64,000 nucleotides of DNA from Numida meleagris. Its lineage: Eukaryota; Chordata; Aves; Galliformes; Numididae. Below the pieces are notes generated by a model. It saw only the letters and a program-made list of their open reading frames with translations. It did no database searches and was not told the origin of the DNA. The DNA lies in the NCBI RefSeq assembly GCF_002078875.1, contig NC_034411.1, forward strand, positions 57,027,238-57,091,237. Reading direction: 5' to 3'. Shown piece by piece: positions 1 to 13,830 of this stretch (positions are counted from its first letter, which is position 1; the number at the start of each line of letters is the position of its first letter). A program made the translations under genes and the position numbers.

Positions 1-609
1 TCAACTGCTCCTTCGGCCTGCTGGAAAACAGTTTCCAGGCTGCCTCAGAGCACTGTCTCTCAAAGAAGATACAATTTGGTTTCTTCATTTTGTTTAGTTC
101 TGGTCTTGCCATCCCACTTCCAACAGACTGCTGTGCAGCCAGCATGGGAGTGGTTGATCCTTGTGAGATTTACGAAGAGCTCAGCGTAAAAGGACTTGCC
201 AAGCCAGCTAAAATTGCTTAGAAGGTTGTTTTAAATAAAACGTTGCTTTAAGTGCCGCTAGGCAAGATTAGTGTCAAATACCATCAAAATGCCAAAGAAA
301 CAGTAAGAGAGTTTGTTAAATTGTAAATAGCAAGAGGAAATGCACCTTTCTGTGCACAGAGGGGAAGAAAAGGAACCAATCAATAGCAGACTAATGAAAG
401 TATTGAACAACTAAATTGCCTCTGGCATTACAAATGAGGACTGCAGATAAGTGTACATCTAAAACTCAATTTACAAGGTCAGAAGAGGACTCATACAGCA
501 TACAAAGTGATAGAGAGATATTACAAATATTATTACTGAGCAAAGACTTAAATCTTGAAAAACTCGTGAAGATCTTCTGTTTCTTCATCAACATTTTTAT
601 CATTTCTCT
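1..609. other. No gene seen
   Basis: AT-rich sequence with scattered stops. The open frame beginning at 416 runs into repeat copy A and resembles no known protein. Confidence 0.6.
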
Positions 610-735
610 GAGTGAAGACACATCACTCCGAGAAAAGAAATGTGAAAGCAGGTTTTCTAAAAATAAAAGTTTCCACTTTGGATGTTTATTTCAAAAAAAG
701 CAGTGTGCCAAAAAAAGTTACAGAAACTTTACTTT
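610..735. repeat. Diverged repeat, copy A
   Basis: Pairs with 2461-2600. Shared blocks: gaaagcaggttttct with gagaacaggttttcc, aataaaagtttccactttgg with aataaagacttccacttcag, and tttatttcaaaaaaagcag with ttcatttcaaaaaaacag, then tgccaaaaa and acagaaa. Same orientation, about 1.85 kb apart. The family was not recognised. Confidence 0.7.
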
Positions 736-1180
736 TGTTCATTTTTTTAAAAAATATTTTGTCTCACAGGTGCTGCTAAGACTTGAAGTTGAACTATCTG
801 CAAAGTATTTCCAGCCCAAACAGAAATGGAAAACCCCAGTGACAATAAGGAAAACTTTCAACTAATCCAGCCTCAACCATTAGGACTTTGGTTAGTTGCT
901 TATCTAATCACCTGTTGTTAACTCTAAGCAGATTTTCCAGCCAATTTTTGGCTGGATAGCTATGTTTCTCTGTGGGCGTGGAAAGAATAACCCTAAAAGT
1001 ACATTTTCAGGTAGGCTTGTACTGATACAGAATAAACTTTAGTCAATAAAACTACATTGACATATGCCAAAGATCTGCTCCAGCACTGAGATTTGCATTT
1101 GAAAATAAAACTTTAATTGGATTATTGCATCTGTTACTTCTGCAACAACCCTCAGCAAGCTGGTGGGACCCTGAGTCTAT

Positions 1181-1699
1181 TGTGGTTTAACCTGTCAGGC
1201 AGATCGCCACCACTCCCTCAGCTGTTTGCTCAGAGCCCTGCAGTGGAATGGGGGAGAATATTGGAAAAAATGTAGAACTCATTGGTTGAGATATAGACAG
1301 TCTAATAAGACAGAAAAGGGAGAAGTAATATCATTAATAGTAATGATAAAAGAATATACAAAACAAATGGTGCATAAAGCAATTGCTCACCACTCATCAA
1401 CTTATGCCAGGCAGACCCCAAGCAGCAGCAGCCCTCCTGGCTAACTCCCACATGGTAAGGAACATTCCTTGGCCAGTTTAGGTCAACTGTCCTGGCAGTG
1501 TCCTATTCCAGCTTCTTGTGTACCTCCAGCCTCCTTGCTGGCAGGACAATAGAAGAAACTGAAACATCCTTGGCTCTGTGCAGCGCAGCTCAGCAACAGC
1601 TAAAACATCAGTGTGTTATCAACCTTATTCTCATCCTAAATCCATAAAATATCAGTTACTATGAAGAAAACTGGCTCTATTCCAGCTGAAATCAGGGCA
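1181..1699 (+). mobile_element. Solo LTR of an old avian endogenous retrovirus
   Basis: A 519-bp block starting tgtggtttaacctgtcaggc and ending atcagggca (TG...CA). Internal landmarks: ggttgagatatagacagtct, a degenerate taatagtaatgat stretch, aattgctcaccactcatcaa, gccagtttaggtcaactgtc, and aaaacatcagtgtgttatca followed by ctatgaagaaaactggctct. This order matches an LTR family I recall from bird genomes, probably ERVL-like; the class is uncertain. No internal retroviral genes flank it, so it is a solo LTR. No 5-bp target duplication is evident (tctat left, gaatc right), as expected for an old copy. Confidence 0.65.
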
Positions 1700-2460
1700 G
1701 AATCTTTCAAGTTCTTTTTTTTTTTTTTGTACTGCCAAAATAGCGGGCAGCATTGCCACTATACTTAGCAGGTGCAGAAGCAAGCCATGGGGTCAATCTT
1801 GGTTCTGTGTCTGGGGGTACCAGAAAGGGATCGCTACAACAGGCTCCTTGTGAGGACGTAGCAACTTGCCCCTAAAAGAAACAGAATCCTCGGAGAGACT
1901 ATCTGATATTGGAAGCTCAGTATTTATTCTACCCCAGCTATATTATTTTTGTAACTGAATTCTAGAGATCACTGCAACTAAGTCGCAATGCTTTCACAGC
2001 AGCATAAATACTTCCTGCCTGAAAAGTGGAACTTAATAGTGCAAAATAGCTTCAGCAGGGAAGAAAATTGAAAATAGCTTCCCTTTTGAAGGCCAAAATC
2101 AATCTGCTTGTATGAAACAGTATTAAACATGTACCTTCAGCATGTGGGGTTTTCTTTTTCTTAAATTCTGTCTTTCTCATCCTTATTTTCTGCCTCTCAA
2201 ATTGTCTAAGACTAAATACAGACATGGGGAAATGAGTGTAGACCAGAGCTATTGTAAATGCTTGGAAGATTCCTCATATTCTCCCTCACACAATGAAATG
2301 CTGTCTGAGTTTGTAGCCTAATTTCACCTGCATGAGCCTCAGCAAAGGATGAAAGGGGAGGCACATCCAATTTGGCTACCACTGAGAGCTCTCTTTTTAT
2401 TCACAGGGTGAGGACGAGCTCACCTTGCTTGGCAGCTCTGATCAGTCAAATTATTCATCT
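1700..2460. other. No gene seen between the LTR and repeat copy B
   Basis: Nothing recognised apart from a short T run near 1716. Confidence 0.6.
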
Positions 2461-2600
2461 GAAAGAGAAGACATTTTTTCAGAGGGGGAAAAAAAGGAAA
2501 AAAAAAAAAAGTGAGAACAGGTTTTCCCAAAATAAAGACTTCCACTTCAGACGTTCATTTCAAAAAAACAGATGCCAAAAAACTTTACAGAAATACAGCC
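2461..2600. repeat. Diverged repeat, copy B
   Basis: Second copy of the element at 610-735, with an added A-rich stretch near 2487-2510. The two copies flank the LTR at 1181-1699, but the LTR does not extend to either of them. Confidence 0.7.
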
Positions 2601-3119
2601 CAAGGCTCTCTTTGTTGTGAACTGAAAAGTCGGTAGCTGCATGTGAGCTCAACTATTTGAGCTTCTCATACAGCAAAACTAACTAATCTGTACCAGTTCT
2701 GTAAAAGTTGTATTGATTAAGGATCCAGCCCAGTTTTCACAGTATATTTTGACACCAAAGCCACTAAAGCCTTTCTATTGGAAGTATGTTGTATAATCAT
2801 TCAAAGCTGCTGGCAACAGGTGCCTGTTCTTACTGCTTGCTGTTGAGTCTTTACAAGTAGTCTAATAAATAATAAAAAAAATCCTAGAGTTGAAAGTAAA
2901 ATACAAATGAAACTTGCACCCCATCTGCAGCTAGATGAGGTGGTGCTCACCTACAGGCGATGAAATTTGCAGCGTGGCACCTTTTTTCCCTCTGAAATGT
3001 CCCACAGCTATGCAGCAGAACAATTACTGTGAAGCCCAGCTACCTGACCGTGAGTCATTTCTGCTTGACTTAGTCCTAGAATGGTTTGAAATGGCCAAGC
3101 TGTCAAATGCCCCTCCACG

Positions 3120-3900
3120 CTATTGCTTAAAATTACCTCAGATGCCAGTGAATGGAAAATAGTAAATGTGATTTCAATATTTAATAATATCCTCCAGGGG
3201 AATTTTCAGAATTACAGGATGCCTTCTATACGGAGCAGATTAATAGTAAGCATATTAAAAATGAGAATTAGTGCTTTTATAGATAAATATGTATGTTATA
3301 AAGGGAATAACTTTTAGAGAAAAATCTGTTGGAGTTATTTGAAGGTATCAGCAAACACACAGTTAAGGATGAAGCCAATCACCAAATCACTTTGACAATG
3401 TATCTCCTCAAAGAGCCTTAAAGAAGTTATGCATATAAAACCAGTAAATAGAAAATCAAATAGCTGAATAACTCCATAAAATATTTGTAACTGAACGTGA
3501 AAAAAAACATGAAGTATTAGGAGAAAAAAGACTTGCTGATGATACTGAATTATTCACTGTAGTCAAGTCTATAAAGAGTCGTAAAAGGATTTTGAGAGAG
3601 CATCAGTAGATAATGCAGTGGTTAATGAAATTCAATCCTGATAACTATAAATTACTGCATGAAGGAAAAACAACTCTAATTACACAGCCACAATAATGTT
3701 CTCTAAATTACCTATTACCCAGGAAAAACATCTCGGTGTTGCTATGAATACTTCCTCTACTCAGCTCTGGTGAGGATACACCTGTAGCGCAGGGTCCAGT
3801 GCTGGGCTTTGCAGTACAAAGAATGGCAGATCTACTGAAGATAGCCACCAAGATGATGGTGGCTCATGTGTCTCACAAACTGAAAGTGCAGAGCAGGGAA
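3120..3900 (+). mobile_element. Ancient CR1-like LINE reverse-transcriptase remnant
   Basis: Short in-order peptide matches to CR1-type RT, spread over different frames: SEWKIVNVISIFN (compare DWKxANVxPIF), then LADDTELFTVV (the ADD catalytic motif), QWLMKFNPDNYKLLH (WxMxFNPxK), EKHLGVAMN, and LYSALVRIHL followed after a stop by RRVQCWALQYKE. The region between EKHLGV and YSALVR is much shorter than in intact elements, so a deletion has occurred. Many stops and frameshifts make this far older than the 39 kb copy. The order and spacing of the motifs support the call more than any single match. Confidence 0.75.
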
Positions 3901-4437
3901 CAGAGGAAGGAGAAGCCTCCCCTGAGTGTGGAGCCCTCACCATTGATGTGCTTGGTTACACTCCCAAATAAAAGAGAAATAGCAAGAAGGTTACTTGTGT
4001 TAGTAAAGAGCTCTAAATTGAAATAAGTAGAAAAGGTTGAAAGAGGATAATTCTCTGTGCCAGCAGTGGGAAAGATTCTAATGAAGCATGAAAATCCCCT
4101 CAGGCTATAAGAGAGAAAACTGCACATACATATTATCACTTCCGATAGGCTATCCTGAATTTCCTGAGTTTACAATTATATTTTTACAGGTAACATATTT
4201 GCAGTTTAGTGGTAACGTTTCTTCCTGTAGATTTTCAAATTTATAGTACAACAACTTTCCAAACCCCAAGAAGTAAGAGTAACAAAGCACACAGCTTTTA
4301 AATAGTGGCTAAATTAAAAGATTAAATATTTTTTGTTATTAAAAACATATTTGGTAATTTAATATTTTAGAAGAAATGGAACCTCTGTACTCTATTCTTC
4401 ATTACTGACACTCTTGACATTTTATAGGAGTAAGAAC

Positions 4438-4800
4438 TTAAGAACAGCCAGACCAAGGATCTAGAGAGTTAATACCCTGTATCCAGGGCTGACAGATGCC
4501 CAGAAAGAAGTAGAAAAGGAGCAAGAATATGAATTCTTTTTCTTCCACCAATATCCTCCCACCTCCCAACTAATTTTACTGTTGCAGCTTTACTGAATTG
4601 GATGTGGTTTCCATATAAATCCACAGCGGATTTCCCTTCCAAGTACTCCTCCAGCAATCCCCTTGAGCCACATAAAGATTTTTCATTAACAAGAGCCTTC
4701 TGCAATGGGTTCCATAGGTCAATTATCTGTTGCACGATAAACCCCTTCCTACATTTGTTTTGAGGCTCCTTCCTGCCAGCTTCTTCTGATGCCACTCACT
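4438..4800 (-). repeat. Old CR1-like LINE 3' end
   Basis: Resembles the widespread reptile and bird CR1 3' region in reverse orientation: agaacagccagaccaaggat near one end, then tgacagatgcccagaaag, and later gggttccataggtcaatta with cttcctacatttgttttgag. The minus-strand ORF in this interval is a by-product. The assignment comes from remembered family sequence; a repeat-library search would settle it. Confidence 0.5.
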
Positions 4801-7800
4801 GTAACACAGTTTACTGAAAGGGCCTCAGCTGTTGAAGCACTGAAGAATAATATGTCCCTAGCTGGTTGCCAAGTGTTTGAAAAGGATAATAATCATTTAA
4901 AAGAACTTGAATAGGAAAGGCATATAAGAGGAAAGGAATATGAATAATACCTTTTCTCCATTTAGCAGATCTGGTACACGAAGAAGAATCAGGCTCTTCC
5001 GCTAGCTGTGGTAATGCTATTCCACCCCCAGACCAAGTGGAAAAACAAAAGTGCATCAGGCCTGAATTTCAATTACAATTAGCTTTCATGTGACATTTCT
5101 CCTGACCTAACAGTGCTGTAAGAACATTGTCTTTCAAAGTACATCTGTAGCCAAAAAACTACTCTATGTTAGCTATTCTGCCTAACGTACTGCATTTGAC
5201 CCTCTGGTCTAGCTGAAACGCATTAGACCTGAGAGGGTATAAATTACCCAAACTGCTCACCTGTGACAGGGAGATCTTGCTAATAGTACCTCATCCACTC
5301 CAGGCAGAACAACGTGACTGCTCCTCAGCCAGTGGCCATGGCCTCTGGGTTGGCTGGGTGGAAAGGATTTACACTCTCCTTTTAGAAAACAAGAGCTGCC
5401 CACCAGCTTGCTGCTATGTCATCCTCCTTACACAAGAGCCAAACACTTCTGATCCAGCATGGAAATAAAAAGACAGCTGTCCATCTAAGTATTTAAATGC
5501 TTTGGGCAAGGCTTGCTACATGGTGCTAAGGACTGTGATAGAACACGTGCTTTGCCATTTCCTGTGCGTGCTGCGGGTACATGTTTATAGTGTATATTCC
5601 CAAACCAGGCCCATCAACATTTGCAGCAAATCTCTGCTTTAGTGAGAGCTAGGACAATACCAAATAATACTCAATTCATCATTGTTAAATAGAATCGCAT
5701 TCCTCTCTAGCTCATTAATTCCCTAATGCCTCCAACTGTCTTTTATTATTCTCTCCTTATGTCTTTTCATTTTCACTTTTTGTAATCAGACTTGTAATCA
5801 AATCCTCCAGCTCCAGACACAAGCTCCCACTCTCAGAATCCCTGAAAGTCTGACTGCTGGCAACAGGGAGGATCTGCCAGGGAAACAAACACTCAGCTGC
5901 CACTACTTAAGCAGCTACTGCAGCTTATTGTCATACGTGGATTTCTGTTCTAACTCAGTTCTTGCATTTGCATGAGCAAAATATACTTGGAAAACTTGTG
6001 GTTTAAAACAATGTGTTTTTGCATGAGAACTAGATGTGCAGAATACCGGTTAGGGCAGGAGTTAGATCATATTCTCACTTGGCTCTGAAATGCTTTCGGC
6101 AAGGAAACTCAAAAATGGAGAAAAAAACATTTCCTCAAGCAGACTCAAAATGTGAAGTTTCAACAATATTTTGTTTGTCATAGGAGCTGGGCTGATTATT
6201 CATGCATAATTTTGTGCACAATGATTTTTGAGCTCATGAAACAGTAATGTGACTTGTTGGAATGACTTCTCTAAGATGTTTGCCGGTCCACTTCACCATT
6301 GTTTAACTGTGTTTACTGCAGAGGTTCAGAACAAAAGTGTTCCCTGTTGCCCTACACCTATTTTCGTTTTTGTTAAATGTCCCATCCTGGATACATTTTT
6401 CCTGCAGACTGTTAGTTCAATTTAGCTCGGCTGGGTGGCAATGACAGCTTTTAAATACAACTCTAAAGTACTCTGATTAGACTACTACTACTACTGCTAC
6501 TACTACTAAAAATTCTCTGTTCTTCATGTCAGCAGCCCAGCCTATGAACAACTGCCCTATAAATATTAGGAAATTGGGTTCAAGTCTGGGATTCTGCTCC
6601 TATACTCTCTCTCTCAACGCAGAAACCTGAGTGAAAGAAGACCCTTTTGAAGCTTACTTAGATTTGAAATCAGTTTTGCTGACTTTGTTGTTTCCTAGCC
6701 CAGGTTTGTTTATCTTTTGGGTGTGCTGCCAATATGAGTTTCTTTTTCTCCCTAGAAGAGAGGGGTGGGAAGGAAGCACATCCTGGTACCTGCACGTTTC
6801 TTCTTGTACAGGCTCCTGCCACTGCAGGGGACTGTGAAGGGAACACAAGTGAGGATGTGAACTTAGTTTCATGTGTGGCCATGTGTGAGTCTCAGCAGGA
6901 ATCATAAGATGAGACTCTTTGGCCTGTGCTTTGAGCACTATCCTAATAATATACCCGCTTACACGATTAATAAAATACCTGAATAGCTACTAAACTGTTG
7001 GTAAGCTTTTCCCTCTCTGACTTAAGCAATGGCTTCTTTTGAATGCTTCTTAATTGACTAATATGATTTTCAGGATAAGTCCTGGTAGGATATGAAGGTT
7101 CTTTAGTATGGGGCAGCACGTCAGCCATGGCAACATGTACACTGCAGCTGGTGCTGGGCTCATGTATTTATTTTTAAACTGGTCTTATACAAACCCACAC
7201 ACATAAATAATAGAGACAGTTGGGGATGAATTACATAAAGCAGCTGAACATGAGCATTTCCATGTCAGTATGTAGCCCCACCAGAGGGTCCCTCCATGGT
7301 GACTCCTGGACAACACAGGGTGCAAAGTGAACGACATACAGTATGGAGATTTTTTGTGTGTGATCAACACCCATCCCTCAGGGTTTCTGATTGATTTTGG
7401 CCACATGCCTCCTGCGCCATCGTGACCAATCTCTTGGGGCCAGCTGCAGCAGGAGGAATCTTCTCTTTGGCAAAGGAAACAGGGCAAGGGAGCACCCAGC
7501 ATTTGGCAGAGCAAAGCACTAAAGGATTTCTTTGAAGAATAATGATTAACAAATGTTACCAGTGCTCTGAAACCTCCTTTTCCTAATTCTTGCAAGGACC
7601 AATTGGAGCCTGGAATATTAATAGTAATGTTAATGTGCTCATGCATTAGCTAACAGTGTTTGGTGGAAATGCCTGTTTGTAGCAGGAACAGCTGTGTGGT
7701 TGTGGGCATCCTGTGAAGCAGGAGCAGTGGGATGAGGTCCTGCAGTGCAGGCTGTGACCCTCCCCTGACCCCATGGTCTGGCATGGCTGGCCCAGGTGCG

Positions 7801-10800
7801 GGTGTTGAGCCTCGGGCTGGGCCACACACCTGCATGCAGGTCCAAGTGTGGCTCGCTTTCCTCTAGAGTGTGTTTTTGGCTCTCCTGCCTGTTAAGAGGC
7901 TGCTTACAACCTGTCTGAGCTGCTGTACAAGCCGTGGTGTGGAGGGAGACAGGATTCTGATGGTAGCAGTGGAGACCCCTCACCTCCTGCCCTATGCCCG
8001 CATGGCCAGGAAGCGTGCTAAAGCTTGGCTTAGTGGTTTGTCACATGCTGTTTTATGCATATGTTATGTGATAAATGACAGCTTTGTGTTTACCTTCCCA
8101 GCCCTGGTTGTCCTGTGCTGGTGGAGTGGGTTGTTCACCCAGTTTGATAGGACACATCTTTGCTCTTCTCCACAAAGACAGGAGGCTCTTATACAGGGCC
8201 CTTTATTCTCTCTTCATGACCCTGATGAGTTAAATGACTACAGCAAAGATGTTCGCTTTGATCCTGCAGCCTCCAGGCTCTGTTACTCCATCAGACTCCC
8301 TAGTGTAAATTATTATCTTACATAAATTATTAATTCACAGTGGTGATCCAGAAATGCTACACAAGTAAAAGAGCCAAAAGCTCAGCCAGTAATTATGAAG
8401 GAGAATCCCACAGTTACCATGGATATAAGTGGTCTTCCATTAATTTGAAATTATACAATAGTAAGAAGACAAAACGACACAAACTGATCTGGGGATTCTG
8501 CACACATTATCTTCTTTAGTGGGACTCACTAAATCCAGTGATGTCCAGTAATATGTTTAATCTGTGTTATTTTGAAAGTAATAAATCCTCATATACTGAA
8601 AATGCAAGAAGTGTCTAGTGCAGTGGTGCATCCCATTTTATAGCATAATAGTCTTTTAATTTATGTAGTTTTCGTATTTGCCTGGTTTTGTAGTGATTGC
8701 TAATTCACCTACATGAGTTTGTTACCTACAAAAAGAGTAGACATTTCATTTTCTCTTATATTCTGACCATTACAAGCATAACATGACACAACTGGCAGCT
8801 TGATGCTGAAGCTGCTTGTAAGCATTTGGTTATAAATAATGCTCCCGGAGAAGGGAGACATGTTACCGCTCTGCTCTGTGCTGCTGCCCTGCTGGCTGGG
8901 AGCACAGAAACCCTAGGACTGTAAGACTGTTCACAGTGAGATTTCATAGCTACCAGAGAAGATTTAGGGACTTGACTTTGATTTCCAGGCACACAACTTC
9001 AGTGGACCTTCATTATGGAAAAAAAATCTTAATAAAAGGAGTTTCAATAACACAGCCTGCTTCTTTGCTTCTCCAGAGATCCCTCACTTGAGCGTGCAGA
9101 TTCAGTCTCAGACTACTTTGTCTTGTCTTAGGGGTATACCTGCAGGATCTCCCACATCACCTCACTCTGGTATTCTACCAGAGAGGTATTTCATGGCAAC
9201 ATGATCATTCAGCCTTTCCTCTCTGATGTATTTGACTGGGAAATGTGACTGCAAATGGTGACATTTGCCTCTACAGTGCATCTGAGTGACAAAAGCAGGT
9301 GTGCCCCCCTCGGCTGACCAGATCCAGAGAACACCGCCAATTTTCTTCATTTCATCACTTATTCTTCTGAACACTTTCACTTATCAAAGCTCTCTTACTC
9401 TGGCAGCTGTTTTGCTGTTAGCTGATGGCTTTTTCCTTGACTTTGTTTTCCTGTTACATTCTGCTTGTCTGAGTTATGACCGAAGTCAAATCATGTCCGT
9501 ATCTGTTATTTCTTCTCTTCTGTACGTTTCAGTGTCTGAAGTTCTCTGTATGGCTGGATAAAAAAGAATAAAAAAAAGGATTCCAGAAGTGCAGTGCTTT
9601 CCATGACTTTTAATTCATAATTTTAATTTTCTTCAAAATCCAGAATCTCCAGAATAAGCCCTGACCTCAAAACATCCCTGCCTTTCTTATCTGAAAGAAA
9701 ATCTCCTTTTATTACAAATAAGCTTCTACTGAAATCGTCGTGTATTGTTTGTTTCTTAATCAACTCTTATAACTACCTTAATTCTCCACTTCTGATTAAC
9801 CCAAAAGGGGACTTTAATTTCCAGTAATGAAGACAGGCCCTTGGAAGAGATAGTTCCCCATTCCAGTCTCTGCATTTTGGATCTGAGAATTGCTAAACAA
9901 AACCCAAACACAGTGGGAGCAGAAAGCAGACCCCAGCAGTCAGACATGCTGTGCCAACACTTGCTTATCAATGCCAGCATGCCCCCTTTGCTATGCCAAG
10001 AATGGCAGCCGGATCCCTTTTGGTTTTCCTGTATACTGTTCTAATTATTGCTCCACTATGAGTATGTTTTACTTCTCAGCCCGGCTGTCTCTCAGGACTG
10101 ATTTTCATTCTGCACAAATGTTCTCATTATAAAGACTTAACTCGAGGAGAATATAAATGAGAGGATGAATGCACGCTGAGAACTTGCTTATCCAGAAATT
10201 GTATTGATCAAAGGAGTGGTGGAGTTAAACACATGCCAGCTTTCATGTGCTCCCATTTACTGGGTTCAGTTAGTTTTCTTTCCCATAGGAACGTTGTGAC
10301 TCTTGGCCTCTGAAGCCAGGCCAATTTGATGATTTTGCTTAACTGAAAGTACAAATCGTTTCTATAGAGCCATTATACTTGTCATTAGTATGGCACTAAG
10401 GGGTTCTTTGCAAGCAAAGTTTCCACCACGCTCATACATTATGCTTTATCATTATATGAAACCTCACAGAGGAACTGAAATTCCAAAAGGTGCTCACATA
10501 TGAAGTCACCAGGTGAGCCTGGCTGGGAACAATTTCCACAAGGCTGAAACACCCATTGCTTCACCTGACCAGCAGCTGAACCACCTATGGCTGACTTATG
10601 GGATGTGCATCCCTCAGAAGCTGCTTTCATCCAGTGGTTTTAGGCTGTCCCTGCTGCCTCAGGGCCCAACAGCAGTCACCTGTACAGCAAGACTTCAGCA
10701 GACAGCCTCCTCTGCCCCCTCCCACTGTGAACCAGATTAGAAGTGGCCCTGCAAAGACATGAACTTCTCTGGAATTTCAGTGGTTACTTTTCCCCCCCAC

Positions 10801-13800
10801 TCAGAGGGGAGAAGAACTTCTGAAAGCCACACTGCCAGTTCAGCCTCTCCTTTTCTAAGGCTCAGGCAACAGGTCATTAAGAGCTAGACAGAGGCAGGGG
10901 GCATACACAGATAAAGGGCTGCTTTGACAAAGACCATGCAAAACAAAACCTCAGGGGAGGAGCAGTGCAGCCCCAGGCGTCCAGCAACCCGGCTCCCTCT
11001 GAGGCCATGGGATCCAAGTCTGGCTTCCACTGGGCCTGCTCTGCCTCGGCAGCTGGTGTCTCATTTGCAGAGAAAAACTGTCAATTTACATTTAATTTCA
11101 CCAGCATATTCCCAGGCACAACTGAATTTAAAATGCGAATGTGTGTTTCTACTGAAGTTCATTTTACAAGCTCTGTTGAGTGTGGTGACTTCAATGCTTT
11201 TGATTTTCCTGCTGGCTGGTTGGTTGTAGAAATATGCAGCATCTCCTCAGGACCTTCACAATATCAGAATTCTAATGAGAAGACACAAGTAACATCTCTA
11301 GATTGACATAAAAATGGAATGGTATCGTTCTTTTCACTAGAAAAAAGCATGGCTCACACACCTTGACTGCTCACTGACCTAACGTGGCCTTTAGGCTGAA
11401 ATAGTATACATAGAAGTGTGCAATCAAAATCAGAAACATCCATAAATTCAGAACATATAGTCCCTTAAATCCTAACTTCCAAGTTGTATAACCTTAAGAA
11501 GCATTTTTACCACTGAAAGCAACAAAGTTCAATAACTGTACCACTAGATATAGCATATTATCCGAAGTAGATTCCAGTATCTGTGTATCTGGATACACAG
11601 TGCCTGAATCTCCACTGAAGTTCCAGTCCCTGTTTACATTTGTATCACCCTCAGTCAGCACAGAAGCAGCACTATTTGGTCTCCCAGCAGCTTCCTGCAC
11701 ATACATCTGCCTTGTTAGTCTCCACGCAGACTGAGCATCTTCATGCCACGTTCACCTATGCTTTGAGTCATTCTTTGTAAAAGTCTCTCTCCCCACATCA
11801 GAGAATTCATGTCTTTATTGTCAGGACTTAGACATGATTTAAGGAGTCAGACAAGACAATCCTTGCGGGTCCCTTGCCAATCTGGGTTACAGTATGATTT
11901 ACTGATCTCCCTCGTTACTCCTTCAAGCCCGAACACCTCTGATGTCAACTCCTAACACCTCAGTTCCACAGCGCCAACAATCTACAGCATGGGTTGTTAT
12001 CAAAAATATGGCTTCTACTCATAGCAAGTGTTGATATCAGACACAGTCCCTCAGAGGGTCACAGCAGCCCAAAGAGTTCCAGCCAGACTTGCAAGCTGCT
12101 TTGGAACCATCACAGACATCTCCATAGCCAGCAGTACAGAAATAGTATGGAGAGCAAACTAGAACTGAAAACAGAACATGGACGCACTTGCACCATCTGT
12201 TTTTAATGCCAACGCTTTCCCAGAATAACCTGTGCATCACTACCTCAAGACATTCTCCCAAAGAAGCGCTTAATGAAAAATCAGAATTGTTGTCTGAAGA
12301 TATAGGAGGAAGGCAACATATTTCTTCTGGCATATGCTGTTATGCTGCTCAGAGATTCACACCTTTCTATATGAGGTTCGGTCTCTGTGCAGCTGCACTC
12401 TTCAGTGTTCACTCCACTGCCAGTGGCTACAAAAAAAAAAAAATAATAATAAGTAGTTGTTTTTTTTCTTTACCCTATTTTGAGCTCAACTTTGAGTAAA
12501 TTAGTAGTGATATCTTGAAAGACAAAGCAAAAAAAAAAAAAAAAACCAAAAAAAACAGAAAAGAAAGAATTTTAAAAGAAACAGTGCTTTGGAAACAGAA
12601 GCCCTGTTGATTTTCATGGTTCAAAACATCTGAAAATCCAGGGAGGGGCTCAGTTACTTTGATATAGCCATCTAGTGTCTCTTAAAGGCTCTGGGGTGGC
12701 CTCCAGCTGTTCCTGATTCAGAAGAACATGACTCCTGTAGAGTTCATCTGTCATATCCCCCAGAGCCATGCTGGGCCCATACCAGGGCATCTCAAAAAAT
12801 ACCAGGTGGCCACTAAGGCCCCTAAGATTTATTTTTTCAAGTTTCTATTCTTAATGATGGCCGTAAGTACTGTGAATGTGTGAAGTCTCTATCAGGTCAC
12901 CTATCAAAGTGTCTGGACATAGCTTCACTGATATTAATTTCTCCAGCTTTACTTGAAATGTGTGGATTATGCCTCTTGTCCATAATGATATAAAAAGGCA
13001 CCTATTCATGGCAACAACTTGTGTGGATGAAAGGGAGCGGACAACCTGAGACTCAGATATCATACCGTAACTCAGTTTTCTGTTTTCCGGCTTTGTGTTG
13101 CCATAAGTAAGTTGTATTTAAATTACTTGATGCCACAATAAATAGCTATCTCTGAATGAAGTAGTTGTCAGAAGTACATTTCAGTACATATCAGTTGTCA
13201 TATCAGTTTGATATGACCAATAATATTTTATACAGAGATACAGCAATTACAGCTTCTCTTCCCAGTTAGAGGTATCTTGTAGAATAACGGGACATGCTGG
13301 GCTCAGAGAAGCCAGCGCAGGACTCACTTGTGAAAGTCTGGATTTTTAAATCCAGTAGGATGGCAAAATCTGGTGGTTTTTTAATTATTTTTGAGACCAT
13401 TTGTTAAATTAAAACTTAATTTTTTCAAGATTGGATATGGACCTCACAGAAGTTGTAGCAGTATCTCCTTAAATCTAAACCCACACCACCTGAACCATAA
13501 GTTCATTTCTAGAGGATTTTAAAGTTTTATCATACAAAATTTTGCCTTGGGAACTTTTCAGTGAAATTAGCATTTAAAGGAAGGGAATGTGGTAACTGGT
13601 GGCTTCTTGAAACAGCAGTGACTTGGGATTAGCTTATCTGCATGAATTTCTTCACGATTTCAGCACCCAGACTCCAGATGAGTGTTTTGGCTCAACACCC
13701 ATAGTCAGCTTGGTGGAGGTGATTCATACAAGCAATGGTTCTGTCCCTTTTGTTACTTGCAAAGTACTTCATTTTATTAGAGTCTGTTTGTAAATGGGTG

Positions 13801-13830
13801 AAGACATACACAGTGCAAAGGAAGAAATAC
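4801..13830. other. No gene recognised (9 kb)
   Basis: Mixed-composition DNA downstream of AKAP7. Several overlapping ORFs in the more G+C-rich parts (6650-8325, 10500-11230) are under 155 codons and show no known domain; nothing marks them as exons of a single gene. Poly(A) runs lie near 12430 and 12528. The (ACT)n array is at 6481. Confidence 0.6.
6481..6508. repeat. (ACT)n microsatellite
   Basis: Nine consecutive triplets of ACT with one interruption (gct). Confidence 0.95.

Noticed and set aside
416..865. 149-codon ORF as a gene
   Set aside because: It runs through repeat copy A and A/T-rich sequence, and resembles nothing known.
7185..8325. Cluster of ORFs of 114-153 codons on both strands
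   Set aside because: They overlap each other and show no conserved motif, no exon-like boundaries and no recognisable family.
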